Source of the DNA: Spirochaetaceae bacterium
GTDB taxonomy: Bacteria; Spirochaetota; Spirochaetia; SZUA-6; Bin103
Assembly: GCA_028818385.1 (NCBI GenBank)
Contig: JAPPNY010000210.1
Span: 95,023 to 159,022 of the forward strand
Length of the DNA: 64,000 nucleotides
Direction: 5' to 3'
Positions within the stretch are counted from its first letter, which is position 1, and every line of letters starts with the position of its first letter. Shown here piece by piece: positions 32,583 to 41,659 of the stretch. The position numbers and the translations under genes were made by a program. The notes beneath the pieces were generated by a model, which made no database searches, had not been told where the DNA came from, and saw only the letters and a program-made list of their open reading frames with translations.

Positions 32583-34960
32583 TCGACGAACTCCCGTCCC
32601 GATTCGATCGAGGCGATGACGTTCTGGTTGAACCGGAACAGTAGGTGGCGCTCCGCCTTCTCGTCGCTGTAGGCGAGCATCTGCCCCGCCGCCGCTCGCG
32701 CATGGCGGTCCGCCCGCTGTAGCGACGCCCGGCAGCGCTCCAGGCGGTCGCCCGCGGCCGCCGAGTCTCGGTCCAGCTGGGCTAGGTAGGCGCGGTCCAG
32801 CTCGATGCGGGCCTCCTCGCACGCCTGCAGCACGTCGAAGTAGGCGGCGAAGCTCTCGGTCTTGAAGATCACGTAGTCCAGCTCGTTGCGTGACCCCGGA
32901 AGCACGCGCGGCCGGGCGCCCCGCAGCAGGCCGGCCACGGCCCGGTACTGCGCGGCGCGGCGTTGCCACAGGACGTCCGGGCGCAGCGCGCGGTCCGCTT
33001 CGTGCTGTTCGCCTACCGCGTTGCGGCGCCAGAACCAGAACGTTCCGGACTGGTCCCAGGACGCGGCGATGTCGCGCTCCAGCTCCTCTCTGCCGATTTC
33101 CAGGGGCTCGCGCGCGTAGTCGACGCCCGTGCGCAGCCGGCACGGGGAGAAGTCGTGGAACGACACGAAGATCTCGCTGCGGCCCCACCAGACCAGCGCG
33201 CGTTCGTGCTCCTCCAGCAGCAGGTACGCCCGGACGAGCTGATCGGCGGCATCGCGCCCGTAGAGGCGTTCGAGGTACGCGGTGTAGAAGGACTCGCAGT
33301 CCAGGTCGGGAGTCCAGCAGCCGTCGGCGAGAAAGCGGGTCGTGCACTCCTGTCCCCGCTCCTTGCCGAGCTGGCCGATGATGCCGGTGGCCCCGAACCG
33401 TTCGGCGCCGGTGACGATCTGGTCGCGGTCGAACATGGTTGCGTGCATCTGCATGTGCAGCTCGCAGCCGTCGTCGACGATGCGCGGCACCACCACCAGG
33501 TCGCGGCCCGGCATGCCCGAGTACCGCTCCATGAGAGGGCCGGCGTTGCCGCAGTTCTCCATGTTCGCGATCCACGCGTCCGGGGGCAGCACGGCGTCGA
33601 GCGCGCGCATCAGGTAGCCGCGGAAGAGAACGCCGACACCGATCTGCGCCTCCGGGTGATGGCGCTTCAGGCGGCGGATCAGCTCGGCCGCCAGGTACAT
33701 CTGCAGCGCGTCGCACTCCAGGTCGCGGGGCGTCCGGGGGATCAGGTTGCCCGTGGCGTGGATCTCCTCCAGGGAAGGGATGTGCTCCAGAATGGCCGCC
33801 GACTCGCCCAGCAGCGCCCGCGTGCGCGGGTCGTCGAAGTCCGGGCTGTGCTCCGGCGCCCAGAAGCCGTACGAATCGGCCTCCGGGTACGTCTCGATGA
33901 TCGCGGTCATGGCCTGTTCCCAGATGTCGAGCGCGGCCGGGTCGCCGGGCGCCACGGCTACCCCGCAGTAGCGCTGGAAGCTGTAGCTTTCGCTCGGCGC
34001 CAGGCCGTGATCGACCTTGGCGCTCTGTGGGGCCAGGTTGGGCGGGACGAAGGGGAGCTCACCGGTGACCAGCCGCACCCGCACCTGCCGCCGGTGCGCG
34101 TGGCGGATGATCTCGCGCAGGAACGGGATGGCGACGCGGTAGGCGTCCTCCTCCGACTGGACGTCGCGGAACTCCGGCGCGCACAGCCGTCCGTGGTCGT
34201 AGCAGTCGGCGCCGATGCGCAGGTCGGCGCGGGTGCCGGTCGTGGTGTGCACACTGCGGCCCCAGGAGCGCGAGTCCCTGCCGATCGCCAGGTGCCCGGA
34301 CTCGAGGGTCGTGGTCAGCTCGCCCTGTACGCCGCGGTAGGAGAGCCGGATCCAGGCCGCGCCCATGCCCCACGCGAACTGCAGGACGTTCATCTTCAGC
34401 TTGGCGAGCTGGTCGATCAGGTGCCGGTACTCGTCGAGCCCCATGTACCAGGAGTAGCCGTGCCAGACGTGCACGCCCCGGAACGTCCGCGCCGGATTGA
34501 CCGCCAGGTCGAGGTCCGGCAGGTCGAGGGTGGGCTTGCGCTCGGGCACGACGTCGTTCGAGAGCTGAAACACGATGCCCAGCCGCTCCAGCAGCTCGTA
34601 GGCGGCGTACATCGTGCCGGGCGGATCGTTGCCGCCGGCGACGATCGCGCCGCGGCCGTCGAGCGCAACCGTCTTCAGCAGGTAGCCGCCCTCGGCCTTC
34701 AGCGCCGTGAAATCGACAGCGTCCCGATCGGCCAGCCGCCGCACCGCGGCGTTCTCATCGGGGCCGCCGACAAGAATCAAGCCGGCTCGATCCCGGCTGC
34801 CACGCAGCTCCGCGTCCGTGATGATCGGCAGCCGTCCGCCGCTGAGCCGCTCCAGGTGCGCCTGCAGCTCGCCGGCCACGAAGCGATGGAGCTCGTCCGC
34901 ATCCGAGCCCACGACCACCGCCCCTCGCGCGACGCCGTTCTTGAACAACCGGTCCCCCAT
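32546..34960 (-). CDS. Alpha-glucuronidase-like glycoside hydrolase (GH20b-type N-terminus)
   Basis: Protein of 804 residues. The N-terminal ~130 residues look like the non-catalytic domain of hexosaminidases and alpha-glucuronidases (ELHRFVAGELQAHLERLSGG, GGNDPPGTMYAAYELLERLG). A TIM-barrel region begins FRGVHVWHGYSWYMGLDEYRHL with conserved EHSPDFDD, MENCGN and EIFVSFHDFSPC motifs shared by the paralogue at 42.6 kb, followed by a helical C-terminus. No signal peptide. The end VVAIHRSRIM is encoded by antisense of an acetyltransferase fragment, so the last ~10 residues are new. Five bp downstream of the GH88 gene; same operon. Confidence 0.82.
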   Translation of the reverse strand: MGDRLFKNGVARGAVVVGSDADELHRFVAGELQAHLERLSGGRLPIITDAELRGSRDRAGLILVGGPDENAAVRRLADRDAVDFTALKAEGGYLLKTVALDGRGAIVAGGNDPPGTMYAAYELLERLGIVFQLSNDVVPERKPTLDLPDLDLAVNPARTFRGVHVWHGYSWYMGLDEYRHLIDQLAKLKMNVLQFAWGMGAAWIRLSYRGVQGELTTTLESGHLAIGRDSRSWGRSVHTTTGTRADLRIGADCYDHGRLCAPEFRDVQSEEDAYRVAIPFLREIIRHAHRRQVRVRLVTGELPFVPPNLAPQSAKVDHGLAPSESYSFQRYCGVAVAPGDPAALDIWEQAMTAIIETYPEADSYGFWAPEHSPDFDDPRTRALLGESAAILEHIPSLEEIHATGNLIPRTPRDLECDALQMYLAAELIRRLKRHHPEAQIGVGVLFRGYLMRALDAVLPPDAWIANMENCGNAGPLMERYSGMPGRDLVVVPRIVDDGCELHMQMHATMFDRDQIVTGAERFGATGIIGQLGKERGQECTTRFLADGCWTPDLDCESFYTAYLERLYGRDAADQLVRAYLLLEEHERALVWWGRSEIFVSFHDFSPCRLRTGVDYAREPLEIGREELERDIAASWDQSGTFWFWRRNAVGEQHEADRALRPDVLWQRRAAQYRAVAGLLRGARPRVLPGSRNELDYVIFKTESFAAYFDVLQACEEARIELDRAYLAQLDRDSAAAGDRLERCRASLQRADRHARAAAGQMLAYSDEKAERHLLFRFNQNVIASIESGREFVDGVVAIHRSRIM

Positions 34961-34965
34961 GACGG

Positions 34966-36150
34966 CTAGAATCCTCGAACTTCGCCGAAGCGTTCGGGCC
35001 ACAGGCCCATGAACACGGCATCGGCCAGGTACGTGTTGCTGAACATCAGCACCCCCTGAAACAGCGGTAAATGGTCGGCGCCCCAGCTTCCGTGCAGGAC
35101 GATCCCGCCCGGCGTGACGTAGAAGTCCAGCAGCTCGCGCAGCGTGGCGTTCGCGACCTCGCGAAAGCGGTCTTCCAGCGACGGGTCCACCCGGCACACG
35201 CGCAGCATCGAGTTGAGGGCGATCACCGCCGAACACGAGTCCCGCGGCACGTGCGGCACGGCCGGGTCGCTCATGTCGTAGAACGGGATCAGGTCGTCCG
35301 GCAAGTGGGCGATCCAGTAGTTGGCGCAGCGCAGCCAGGTGTCCAGAAAACGGCGCTCGCCGGTGGCCTCGAGCGCCTGCGCGTACCCCATGAGCATCCA
35401 CGCCTGGCCGCGCGACCAGGCGGTGTCGGCCGAGTACGCCTGGTTGGAGTGGAACTCGAGCGGCTCTCCGGTGTGCTCGTCGAAGCTCAGGCCGTGATGG
35501 GACGAGCCGTCCGGCCGCTGAAATCCCAGGCGCAGGTAGGCGTCGCAGTGACGGCGCGCCTGGTCGCTGAAGCGCGGCTCGAAGCGCCCGGCCCACCACA
35601 GCACCTCGAACCAGAATCCCGACCAGTCGATGTGGGTGCAGCGCGCGGGCGTGTTCGCCGGAGCGTGCACGCTGTGGAACCGGTGCTTTACGCCTTTGCC
35701 GGGGAAGACGGCTTCCGCCGGCGCGCCCGGATGGCGGCCGAAGACCTCGTTCTGCGGATCGAAGAACCGGCTCATGGTGGCGGCGGCGCGCAGGCCCTGC
35801 TGCCTGAACTCCTCTGCGCCGGTGAGCTGGTAGCCCCAGACGGCGCTCCGGTAGGCGGCGACGCCGCAGTGGCTGGAGAGGACGTCGGCCAGCGGGGAGA
35901 AGACCCGCGCGCCGCGCTGCGCGTACTCCCGGTAGCGCGGGTCGCCGGTCGCGGCGTACAGCAGCCACAGCAGGCCGACGGCGCCGTAGCCGTCGAAGCT
36001 GAAGGTGCCGGCGAACACGCTGCCGTTGTTCTGGTTGAAGATCAGGTACTCGCCCGGCCCGGCGTCCGGCCACTCCCGGATGATGCTCTGCCCGCGCGAC
36101 TCCAGGCGGGCCCAGGCCGTCTCAAGCAGCGCCCTGTCCAGCAGTGCCAT
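34966..36150 (-). CDS. GH88-like unsaturated glucuronyl hydrolase
   Basis: Protein of 394 residues, alpha/alpha-barrel. TAWSRGQAWMLMGYAQAL (residues 243-260) is the GH88 signature, and D175 in HIDWSGFWFEVLWWAG is the likely acid/base Asp. At the position of the second conserved Asp (usual HDxGF) this protein reads S93-H-C95-G-V, so that residue may be changed; alignment is needed. GH88 enzymes remove the unsaturated uronic acid left by polysaccharide lyases, acting in the cytoplasm. ATG 36150 is preferred to 36156 because it leaves six bases to AGGAGG. Operon partner of the glucuronidase-like gene. Confidence 0.87.
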   Translation of the reverse strand: MALLDRALLETAWARLESRGQSIIREWPDAGPGEYLIFNQNNGSVFAGTFSFDGYGAVGLLWLLYAATGDPRYREYAQRGARVFSPLADVLSSHCGVAAYRSAVWGYQLTGAEEFRQQGLRAAATMSRFFDPQNEVFGRHPGAPAEAVFPGKGVKHRFHSVHAPANTPARCTHIDWSGFWFEVLWWAGRFEPRFSDQARRHCDAYLRLGFQRPDGSSHHGLSFDEHTGEPLEFHSNQAYSADTAWSRGQAWMLMGYAQALEATGERRFLDTWLRCANYWIAHLPDDLIPFYDMSDPAVPHVPRDSCSAVIALNSMLRVCRVDPSLEDRFREVANATLRELLDFYVTPGGIVLHGSWGADHLPLFQGVLMFSNTYLADAVFMGLWPERFGEVRGF

Positions 36151-36241
36151 CGCCATCCTCCTGTGCGGCGCCGCGAGGCACGCCGCGGGCCGGGCTCGAA
36201 TGCGGGACGATTATAGTGGAGGATGGGCGCAAGGCAGCGCT

Positions 36242-39016
36242 GTGAGAGACCTGTCGCTCGGCGAGACCGGGGACCTGAGTTGCGTGCTGGCCAACGGCCG
36301 CCAGCTCGCGCGTACCGGTGACGGCCGCTGGCTCGCCATCGCTGACGTCCGGCAGCGGGTGACCGGCAGGGCATCGGTGGTCCTGCGCGTCAGCGCCCGA
36401 GCCGTGCCCCTGGACGACGAGCACTTCCATGCGCCGGTCGAGCTGGCCGGCAACCTGACCGCCGGCCTGCTCGGCGGCCCGACCGGTCCTGCCGACCAGG
36501 GCAGCATCGTCGTCGACTCCGGCGACGTCGCGCATGCCGTCTGGCGCCGCACGTCCCGCGACGGCACCGGGACGCTGTGGTACGCGCGCTGTCCGCTGCG
36601 TGACGGCGATCCCGCCGACGGAGCGAGTTGGCGCGGCCTCGGTGACGCCGCATGCCCCAGCCGCGTCGATCAGGAGGAGCAGGGGCCGGCAAGCCTCGGC
36701 GACCTCGTCGTCACCCGGGGCGGATCGATCTGCATCGCCTACAGCCAGGGGGAGATGGACGCGCGACTCGTCATGCTGGCCCGTCCCGCCGCGGGCGGCT
36801 GGCGCCGCACTGCCATGACCGAGCGCTGGGACTACGGCGATCCCGTGCTCGACGTGGACGAAGAAGGGACCCTGCACCTCGCCTACGGCCCGGATCCGCG
36901 CGGCTACGCGGACAGGATCTGCTCGGTCGACTTCGGGGAGTTCGAAGAGGAGTTCCTGCGCGACCCGCGCCGGGTCGCCGAGCGCTACGGCGTCTATTAC
37001 ACGCAGAGCCGCGACGGCGATGCCTGGACCGGGGCCGACGGCCGCACACCGGGGGCCGAGCTGGTCGCATACGCCAGCGACCACCCGACGATCGCCGCGT
37101 CGCGGGGCACGATCCTGGTGGGCTACATGGCGCGCGGCAACTGGCCGGGCATGGTCGACCGGGTGTTCTACTCGTCGTATCGAAGCTCCGGCGGCGGCGC
37201 CGCGCGTTGGAAGATGCACATCAACCTCAACCGGGACGAGTCGCAGGAGGTGGCATCGCCGGTCGCGTTCGTCGACTGCTACGAGCAGCCTCGGCTCGCA
37301 TGGGTGAACCGGGACCGCCACCACGTGTTCATGAGCCGCTGGATGGGCGGCGGCATGGCGGCGCCGCAGGGCATCCGCTGGGCCTGGGAGCTGGCGCCGG
37401 CGCTGAGCGTGGAGAAACGGATGCCGGAGGGCGGCGACGTCCTCGGCCTGCTCTACCAGACGGCGGGCGGCGAGATCCGCTTCGGCCGGGTGGAAGTGCC
37501 GGCGATCGAGCCGCGGCGCCGGAGCAACGTGCTCTTCCTGGACCTGTGGGAGCTCGCCGAGATCCGGCACGTGGACCTGGCCGTGAACACCGCAAAGAAG
37601 GACCCGCGCAACCCGGTGCTGGAGGGAGAGCCGGGTGCGTGGGACTCGCAGGCGATCTGCTACGGGACCGTCCTGCACGACGAGGGCCGCTACCGGATGT
37701 GGTACACGGCGCGCTCGGGGACCACCGACTGCGCCGTCTGCTGTTATGCGGAAAGCGACGACGGCATCACCTGGGAGCGCCCCAACCTCGGCCTGTTCGA
37801 GTATCACGGCAGCCGCGACAACAACATCTGCGCGCTCGGCGAGATCCCGCCGCGCGAGCTGCCGATCCGCAGCGGCCGGCCGACGCCCAATCCCTCGGTC
37901 GTCAAGGACGAGCGCGAGGCCGATCCCGCCCGGCGCTACAAGATGGTGCTCAACTCGCAGTACGTGCACGACGTCAAGCTGTTCTGCCTGCTGCTGTACT
38001 CGCCTGACGGCATCCGCTGGACGCCCGCCGATCCGCACCCCGAGGTCACCGGCCGCACGCCGTTCATGCGCGCCGAGCGCGGCACCGTCGAGCTGATGGA
38101 AGCCAACGCGTTCTTCTGCGACGAGCTGGAGCCGGACGCCGCGCGGCGCTGGAAGGTCTACGGGCAGGCGGCCGGCCGTACCGGGCCGGGCGGCGAGGTG
38201 CGGGTCGGCGTGGTCGCGCACAGCCCGGACGGCGAGCGCTGGACCGTCGACTGGGACCGGCCGGTGCTCGACCCGCGCGGCGGCAGCTACGTGGGCGACC
38301 ACCTGCTGAGCGTGTGGCCGTACCGGGAGTACTACCTGGGCGTTCCCGACGTCTGGCCGGAGAGCCGTTCCTGTGACGACGAGCTCACCGTCAGCCGCGA
38401 CGGCTGCCACTTCGTGCGCGTCGCGGACGGCCAGAAGCTGATCGCGCGCGGCGAGATGGGCGAGTGGGACGCGCAGTTCGTCTCCAACGCCAACACGCTG
38501 GTCACCGCCGGCGGCGAGATCCTCATCTACTACGCCGGCACCCGCCAGCCCAACCTGATCGGCCATCCTGCCACCCACTACGTCATTGAGGATGCCACCC
38601 ACGGGCAGACCGGGCTGGCGCGCGTGCCGGTCGACGGCTGGACCTACCTGCGCGTGCGCGCCGACCGATCAACGGGCTCGGTCACCACCAATCCGATCGC
38701 CGTCGCCGATCTCGCCGGGCTCGACCTGACCGTGAAGGCCGACCACCTGCGGCCCGGCCGCGACTACCTGCTGGCGGAGCTGATCCGCGAACCGGACAGC
38801 GCCGTGCTGCCCGGCTTCTCCGCCGCGGACTGTGCGCCGGTCGACACCGACGCCGATGCTGCGGTCGTTCGCTGGCAAGGGAGAGCGCTGGGCGAGGCCG
38901 CCCCGGCGGCGGCCGTCCGGGTTCGATTCCACCTCGTGGGCGACGGCGCCCGCTTCTACTGCTTCGGGTTCCGGGCGTCCGGAGACGGGGCGCCGTCCGG
39001 AGACCGGGCGTCGTGA
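36242..39016 (+). CDS. Large two-propeller protein: BNR-like plus GH43-like domains
   Basis: Protein of ~924 residues. Residues ~1-420 look like a BNR-type propeller (SRDGDAWTGADG; long strands with WYARCP and HVFMSRWMGGG). Residues ~430-800 match the propeller of the 22.6-25.8 kb pair (DEGRYRMWYTARSG, SDDGITWERP, SPDGIRWTP, SRDGCHFVRV), and the last ~120 form the same beta module (LDLTVKADHLRPGRDYLLAELIRE...FYCFGFRASG). No signal peptide. GTG 36242 has an AAGG site seven bases before it; ATG 36200 is an alternative. Divergent from GH88; the stop overlaps the next permease start. Confidence 0.78.
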   Translation: MRDLSLGETGDLSCVLANGRQLARTGDGRWLAIADVRQRVTGRASVVLRVSARAVPLDDEHFHAPVELAGNLTAGLLGGPTGPADQGSIVVDSGDVAHAVWRRTSRDGTGTLWYARCPLRDGDPADGASWRGLGDAACPSRVDQEEQGPASLGDLVVTRGGSICIAYSQGEMDARLVMLARPAAGGWRRTAMTERWDYGDPVLDVDEEGTLHLAYGPDPRGYADRICSVDFGEFEEEFLRDPRRVAERYGVYYTQSRDGDAWTGADGRTPGAELVAYASDHPTIAASRGTILVGYMARGNWPGMVDRVFYSSYRSSGGGAARWKMHINLNRDESQEVASPVAFVDCYEQPRLAWVNRDRHHVFMSRWMGGGMAAPQGIRWAWELAPALSVEKRMPEGGDVLGLLYQTAGGEIRFGRVEVPAIEPRRRSNVLFLDLWELAEIRHVDLAVNTAKKDPRNPVLEGEPGAWDSQAICYGTVLHDEGRYRMWYTARSGTTDCAVCCYAESDDGITWERPNLGLFEYHGSRDNNICALGEIPPRELPIRSGRPTPNPSVVKDEREADPARRYKMVLNSQYVHDVKLFCLLLYSPDGIRWTPADPHPEVTGRTPFMRAERGTVELMEANAFFCDELEPDAARRWKVYGQAAGRTGPGGEVRVGVVAHSPDGERWTVDWDRPVLDPRGGSYVGDHLLSVWPYREYYLGVPDVWPESRSCDDELTVSRDGCHFVRVADGQKLIARGEMGEWDAQFVSNANTLVTAGGEILIYYAGTRQPNLIGHPATHYVIEDATHGQTGLARVPVDGWTYLRVRADRSTGSVTTNPIAVADLAGLDLTVKADHLRPGRDYLLAELIREPDSAVLPGFSAADCAPVDTDADAAVVRWQGRALGEAAPAAAVRVRFHLVGDGARFYCFGFRASGDGAPSGDRAS

Positions 39017-39924
39017 TGCGGGCCGAGCTCGGACCACGGAGGCTCACGTTCAGTCCGGGCTCTGCCGCCAATGCGGTGGTCCTGACCGCGGTCGCGTTCG
39101 TGACACTGTTTCCGTTCCTGTACATCCTGGCGGTTTCCCTGAGCGACCCGGCCGCCGTCACGCTGCGCGAGGTCGTGCTGTGGCCGGTGCGTCCGACCCT
39201 GGAGACCTATGAGCGCGCGCTCGGTGACCCGCGCATCTGGATCGGTTTCAGGAACTCGATCCTGTACGCGAGCGTGAAGGTCACGCTGAGCGTGTCGCTG
39301 ACCATGATGGCCGCCTATCCGTTGTCACACCGGAAGTTCCGGTACCGCGGCTTCTTCATGCGCATGATCGTGTTCACGATGCTGTTCCAGGGCGGCCTGA
39401 TCCCGCTCTACCTCGTGGTCCGCAATCTCGGGCTCATCGACACGATCTGGGCGATCGTGCTGCCGACGGCGATCTTCGCCTTCCACCTGATCCTGGCCAA
39501 GAGCTTCGTGCAGCAGCTTCCTTGGGAGCTCTGCGAGGCCGCGCTGATCGACGGTGCGAACGAGATGAGCATCTTCACGCGCGTGATCGTGCCGCTGTCC
39601 AAGCCGATCATCGCCACGCTCACCCTGTACTACGCGGTGGAGATCTGGAACTCCTACTTCTATCCACTGCTGTTCCTGATCGATGCGAAGAAGTTCCCGC
39701 TGCAGGTGTACCTGCGCGAGCTGGTGCTCGGCGCCGAGCTGGCCGAGCTGCGCCTGGTGCAGGAGGGGGCCAGCCTGGACGCGCTCCTCCTCCGACCGCT
39801 GCCGAGCCCGGAGGCGCTCAAGGCGGCCATCCTGGTGATCTCCACCGTGCCGATCCTGATCCTCTACCCGTTCCTGCAGCGCTACTTCGTGAAGGGGATC
39901 ACGCTCGGAGGCGTCAAGGGCTGA
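39016..39924 (+). CDS. ABC transporter permease (LplC/YtcP type)
   Basis: Inner-membrane permease, 302 residues, with six predicted helices, docking loop CEAALIDGANEMSIFTRVIVPL and tail LQRYFVKGITLGGVKG. GTG 39013 is an alternative start that overlaps the stop of the propeller gene. Gene order is unusual: this permease precedes the binding protein (40021) while its LplB partner follows it (41660). A ~96-bp gap containing a TTGACC-like element separates it from the binding-protein gene. Confidence 0.92.
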   Translation: MRAELGPRRLTFSPGSAANAVVLTAVAFVTLFPFLYILAVSLSDPAAVTLREVVLWPVRPTLETYERALGDPRIWIGFRNSILYASVKVTLSVSLTMMAAYPLSHRKFRYRGFFMRMIVFTMLFQGGLIPLYLVVRNLGLIDTIWAIVLPTAIFAFHLILAKSFVQQLPWELCEAALIDGANEMSIFTRVIVPLSKPIIATLTLYYAVEIWNSYFYPLLFLIDAKKFPLQVYLRELVLGAELAELRLVQEGASLDALLLRPLPSPEALKAAILVISTVPILILYPFLQRYFVKGITLGGVKG

Positions 39925-40020
39925 CGGCCGAGCGACCGGCGCGCGGTTGACCGGAGCAACGCGTCGGCAGTAGCGTGGCCCTTTAGCATCGCTCGACTGA
40001 AGCAGGTCAAGGAGGCCCAC

Positions 40021-41571
40021 ATGAAGCGGACGATCGCATCCATCGCCATTCTGGCGCTTGTCGCAGGGTTCGGATTCGCGGCTCCGACAGAGGAAAGCAT
40101 GGCGGACACCGGTCCCGTGAAGCTGACGATCGGGTATCGCGCCCATCCGGACGACACGCTCGACTTCGAGCTCCCCTGGTACGTGGAGTGGCAGGAGAGG
40201 ACCAACACCGAGATCGAGTTCATCGTGTTCCCGGCCGACACGTACGAGGAGAAGCGCAACCTGGTGCTGGCGTCCGGTGACATTCCCGACATCGTCAGCG
40301 TCGAGTCCGCGATCGCCAACACCTACGGCCCCGACGGCCTGTTCCAGGCGCTCGACGACTTGGCGCTGGAAGTGGTGCAGTCGGACATGCTGCGCGACTA
40401 CTACTCGGATGCAGCCAAGAACTACCATCATCGCGCGCCGGACGGACATCTGTACATGATCCCGCGTTTCAACGAATTGGCCGGATCGCCGGAGAACGGC
40501 ATCGCCTACCGCGTCGACGTCATGAAGGAGCTGGGCCTGACCGAGCCGGATGACATCGAGGGCTGGTACGAGGTGCTGAAGGCGGTCAAGGAGGGCCGGC
40601 CGGACCTGATCCCGCTGAGCACCAACGCGGCGTGGTTCGAGGGAGGCTACCTGCGGATGTTCGGCCCCTCGTACGACATAGGCATCGGCCTGTATCAGAC
40701 GTACTGGGGCTTCCTGATCAGCGAGATGGACGCGGGGCAGGTGACGTTCCTTCCGGGTACGGACAACTACCGGCAACTCATGTCGTTCATGCACCGGCTG
40801 CACGCGGAGGGACTGCTCGACCAGGAGTACATCACCAACAACTACAACGACTGGTGGAACGGCAAGGTCGCGGCCGGCAAGGAGTTCATGCAGCTCACCA
40901 ACACGTGGCGCGCAAACGCCGCCAACATCACCGCCGAGAATGCCGGGGTCTCGGTCGACTACGACACGGCGGAGTTCCCGGTCAACCCAGCCACGGGCGA
41001 GCGGGCGCTGACCCGTGTCGCCAACCCCTGGTCGGACTTCGCCATGGCGATCTCCGCCGAATCCGAGCACCAGCGCGAGGCGATGGCGCTGCTCGACTAC
41101 TTCTACACGGACGAAGGAGCCGAGTTCTACGTGTACGGGATCGAAGGGGTGAGCTACGGCCGCGACGATGACGGCAACCCGACCGTGGACGGCTGGGACA
41201 ACCGCCTGATCGGCACCAAGCGCTACGAGATCGGCTATCCCAGCATGTTTGTGAGCCCGATCTTCCTGTCGCGGTTCCTGCAGGGCCCGCGCGCCGTCCT
41301 CATGAAGGACCACTTCGAGCGCACGATCCCGATCATGATCGGCTATCCCAGCCTGCAGACCAGCGGCCCGGAATTCGAGGAGATGACCAACCTGTTTGCC
41401 GACCTGCAGACCTACGTGCAGGAGTCCAGCAACAAGTTCATCACCGGCGATCTCTCGGTCGATTCGGACTGGGACGGCTACGTGGCGCAGCTTGAGCGCC
41501 TCGGCGCGGACCGCGGCACGGAGATCGTGCAGGGCTGGTACGAGAATTACCAGGCGTTCGTAGGAAACTGA
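40021..41571 (+). CDS. Extracellular solute-binding protein (LplA type)
   Basis: Periplasmic binding protein, 516 residues. Signal peptide MKRTIASIAILALVAGFGFA, with cleavage expected after A20 before APTEESMADTG. AAGGAGG lies seven bases before the ATG. Mature protein starts LTIGYRAHPDDTLDFELPWYVEWQERTNTEIEF, as in LplA-type proteins for complex oligosaccharides. Followed by a hairpin and the LplB-type permease. Confidence 0.93.
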   Translation: MKRTIASIAILALVAGFGFAAPTEESMADTGPVKLTIGYRAHPDDTLDFELPWYVEWQERTNTEIEFIVFPADTYEEKRNLVLASGDIPDIVSVESAIANTYGPDGLFQALDDLALEVVQSDMLRDYYSDAAKNYHHRAPDGHLYMIPRFNELAGSPENGIAYRVDVMKELGLTEPDDIEGWYEVLKAVKEGRPDLIPLSTNAAWFEGGYLRMFGPSYDIGIGLYQTYWGFLISEMDAGQVTFLPGTDNYRQLMSFMHRLHAEGLLDQEYITNNYNDWWNGKVAAGKEFMQLTNTWRANAANITAENAGVSVDYDTAEFPVNPATGERALTRVANPWSDFAMAISAESEHQREAMALLDYFYTDEGAEFYVYGIEGVSYGRDDDGNPTVDGWDNRLIGTKRYEIGYPSMFVSPIFLSRFLQGPRAVLMKDHFERTIPIMIGYPSLQTSGPEFEEMTNLFADLQTYVQESSNKFITGDLSVDSDWDGYVAQLERLGADRGTEIVQGWYENYQAFVGN

Positions 41572-41585
41572 CGGGGAACTGCACC

Positions 41586-41625
41586 GGAAGGGGTCGGGTA
41601 GTGCGGCAACGTCCCGATCCCTTCC
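41586..41625 (+). terminator. Intercistronic hairpin after binding-protein gene
   Basis: 13-bp stem, 41586-41598 with 41613-41625, one G-U pair, 14-base loop; no T-tract. It lies between the binding protein and the next permease and probably limits read-through or protects the 3' end. Confidence 0.6.
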
Positions 41626-41659
41626 CATCCTTCGTACCCCCGACAGCGGCGACGGGCCG

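Noticed and set aside
33000..34969. Long plus-strand frame of ~670 residues opposite the glucuronidase-like gene
   Set aside because: Low-complexity Arg/Val/Gly composition typical of antisense frames in GC-rich DNA.
32546..36073. A 1175-residue minus-strand fusion of GH88 and glucuronidase-like proteins
   Set aside because: The upstream third is the wrong frame of the GH88 gene; the real genes are separate, with starts at 36150 and 34960.
36212..36217. TATAGT as a -10 box for the large propeller gene
   Set aside because: No -35 element at suitable distance in the GC-rich DNA upstream.
39947..39976. TTGACC ... TAGCGT as a promoter for the binding-protein gene at 40021
   Set aside because: The -10 element matches consensus poorly; not listed as a feature.
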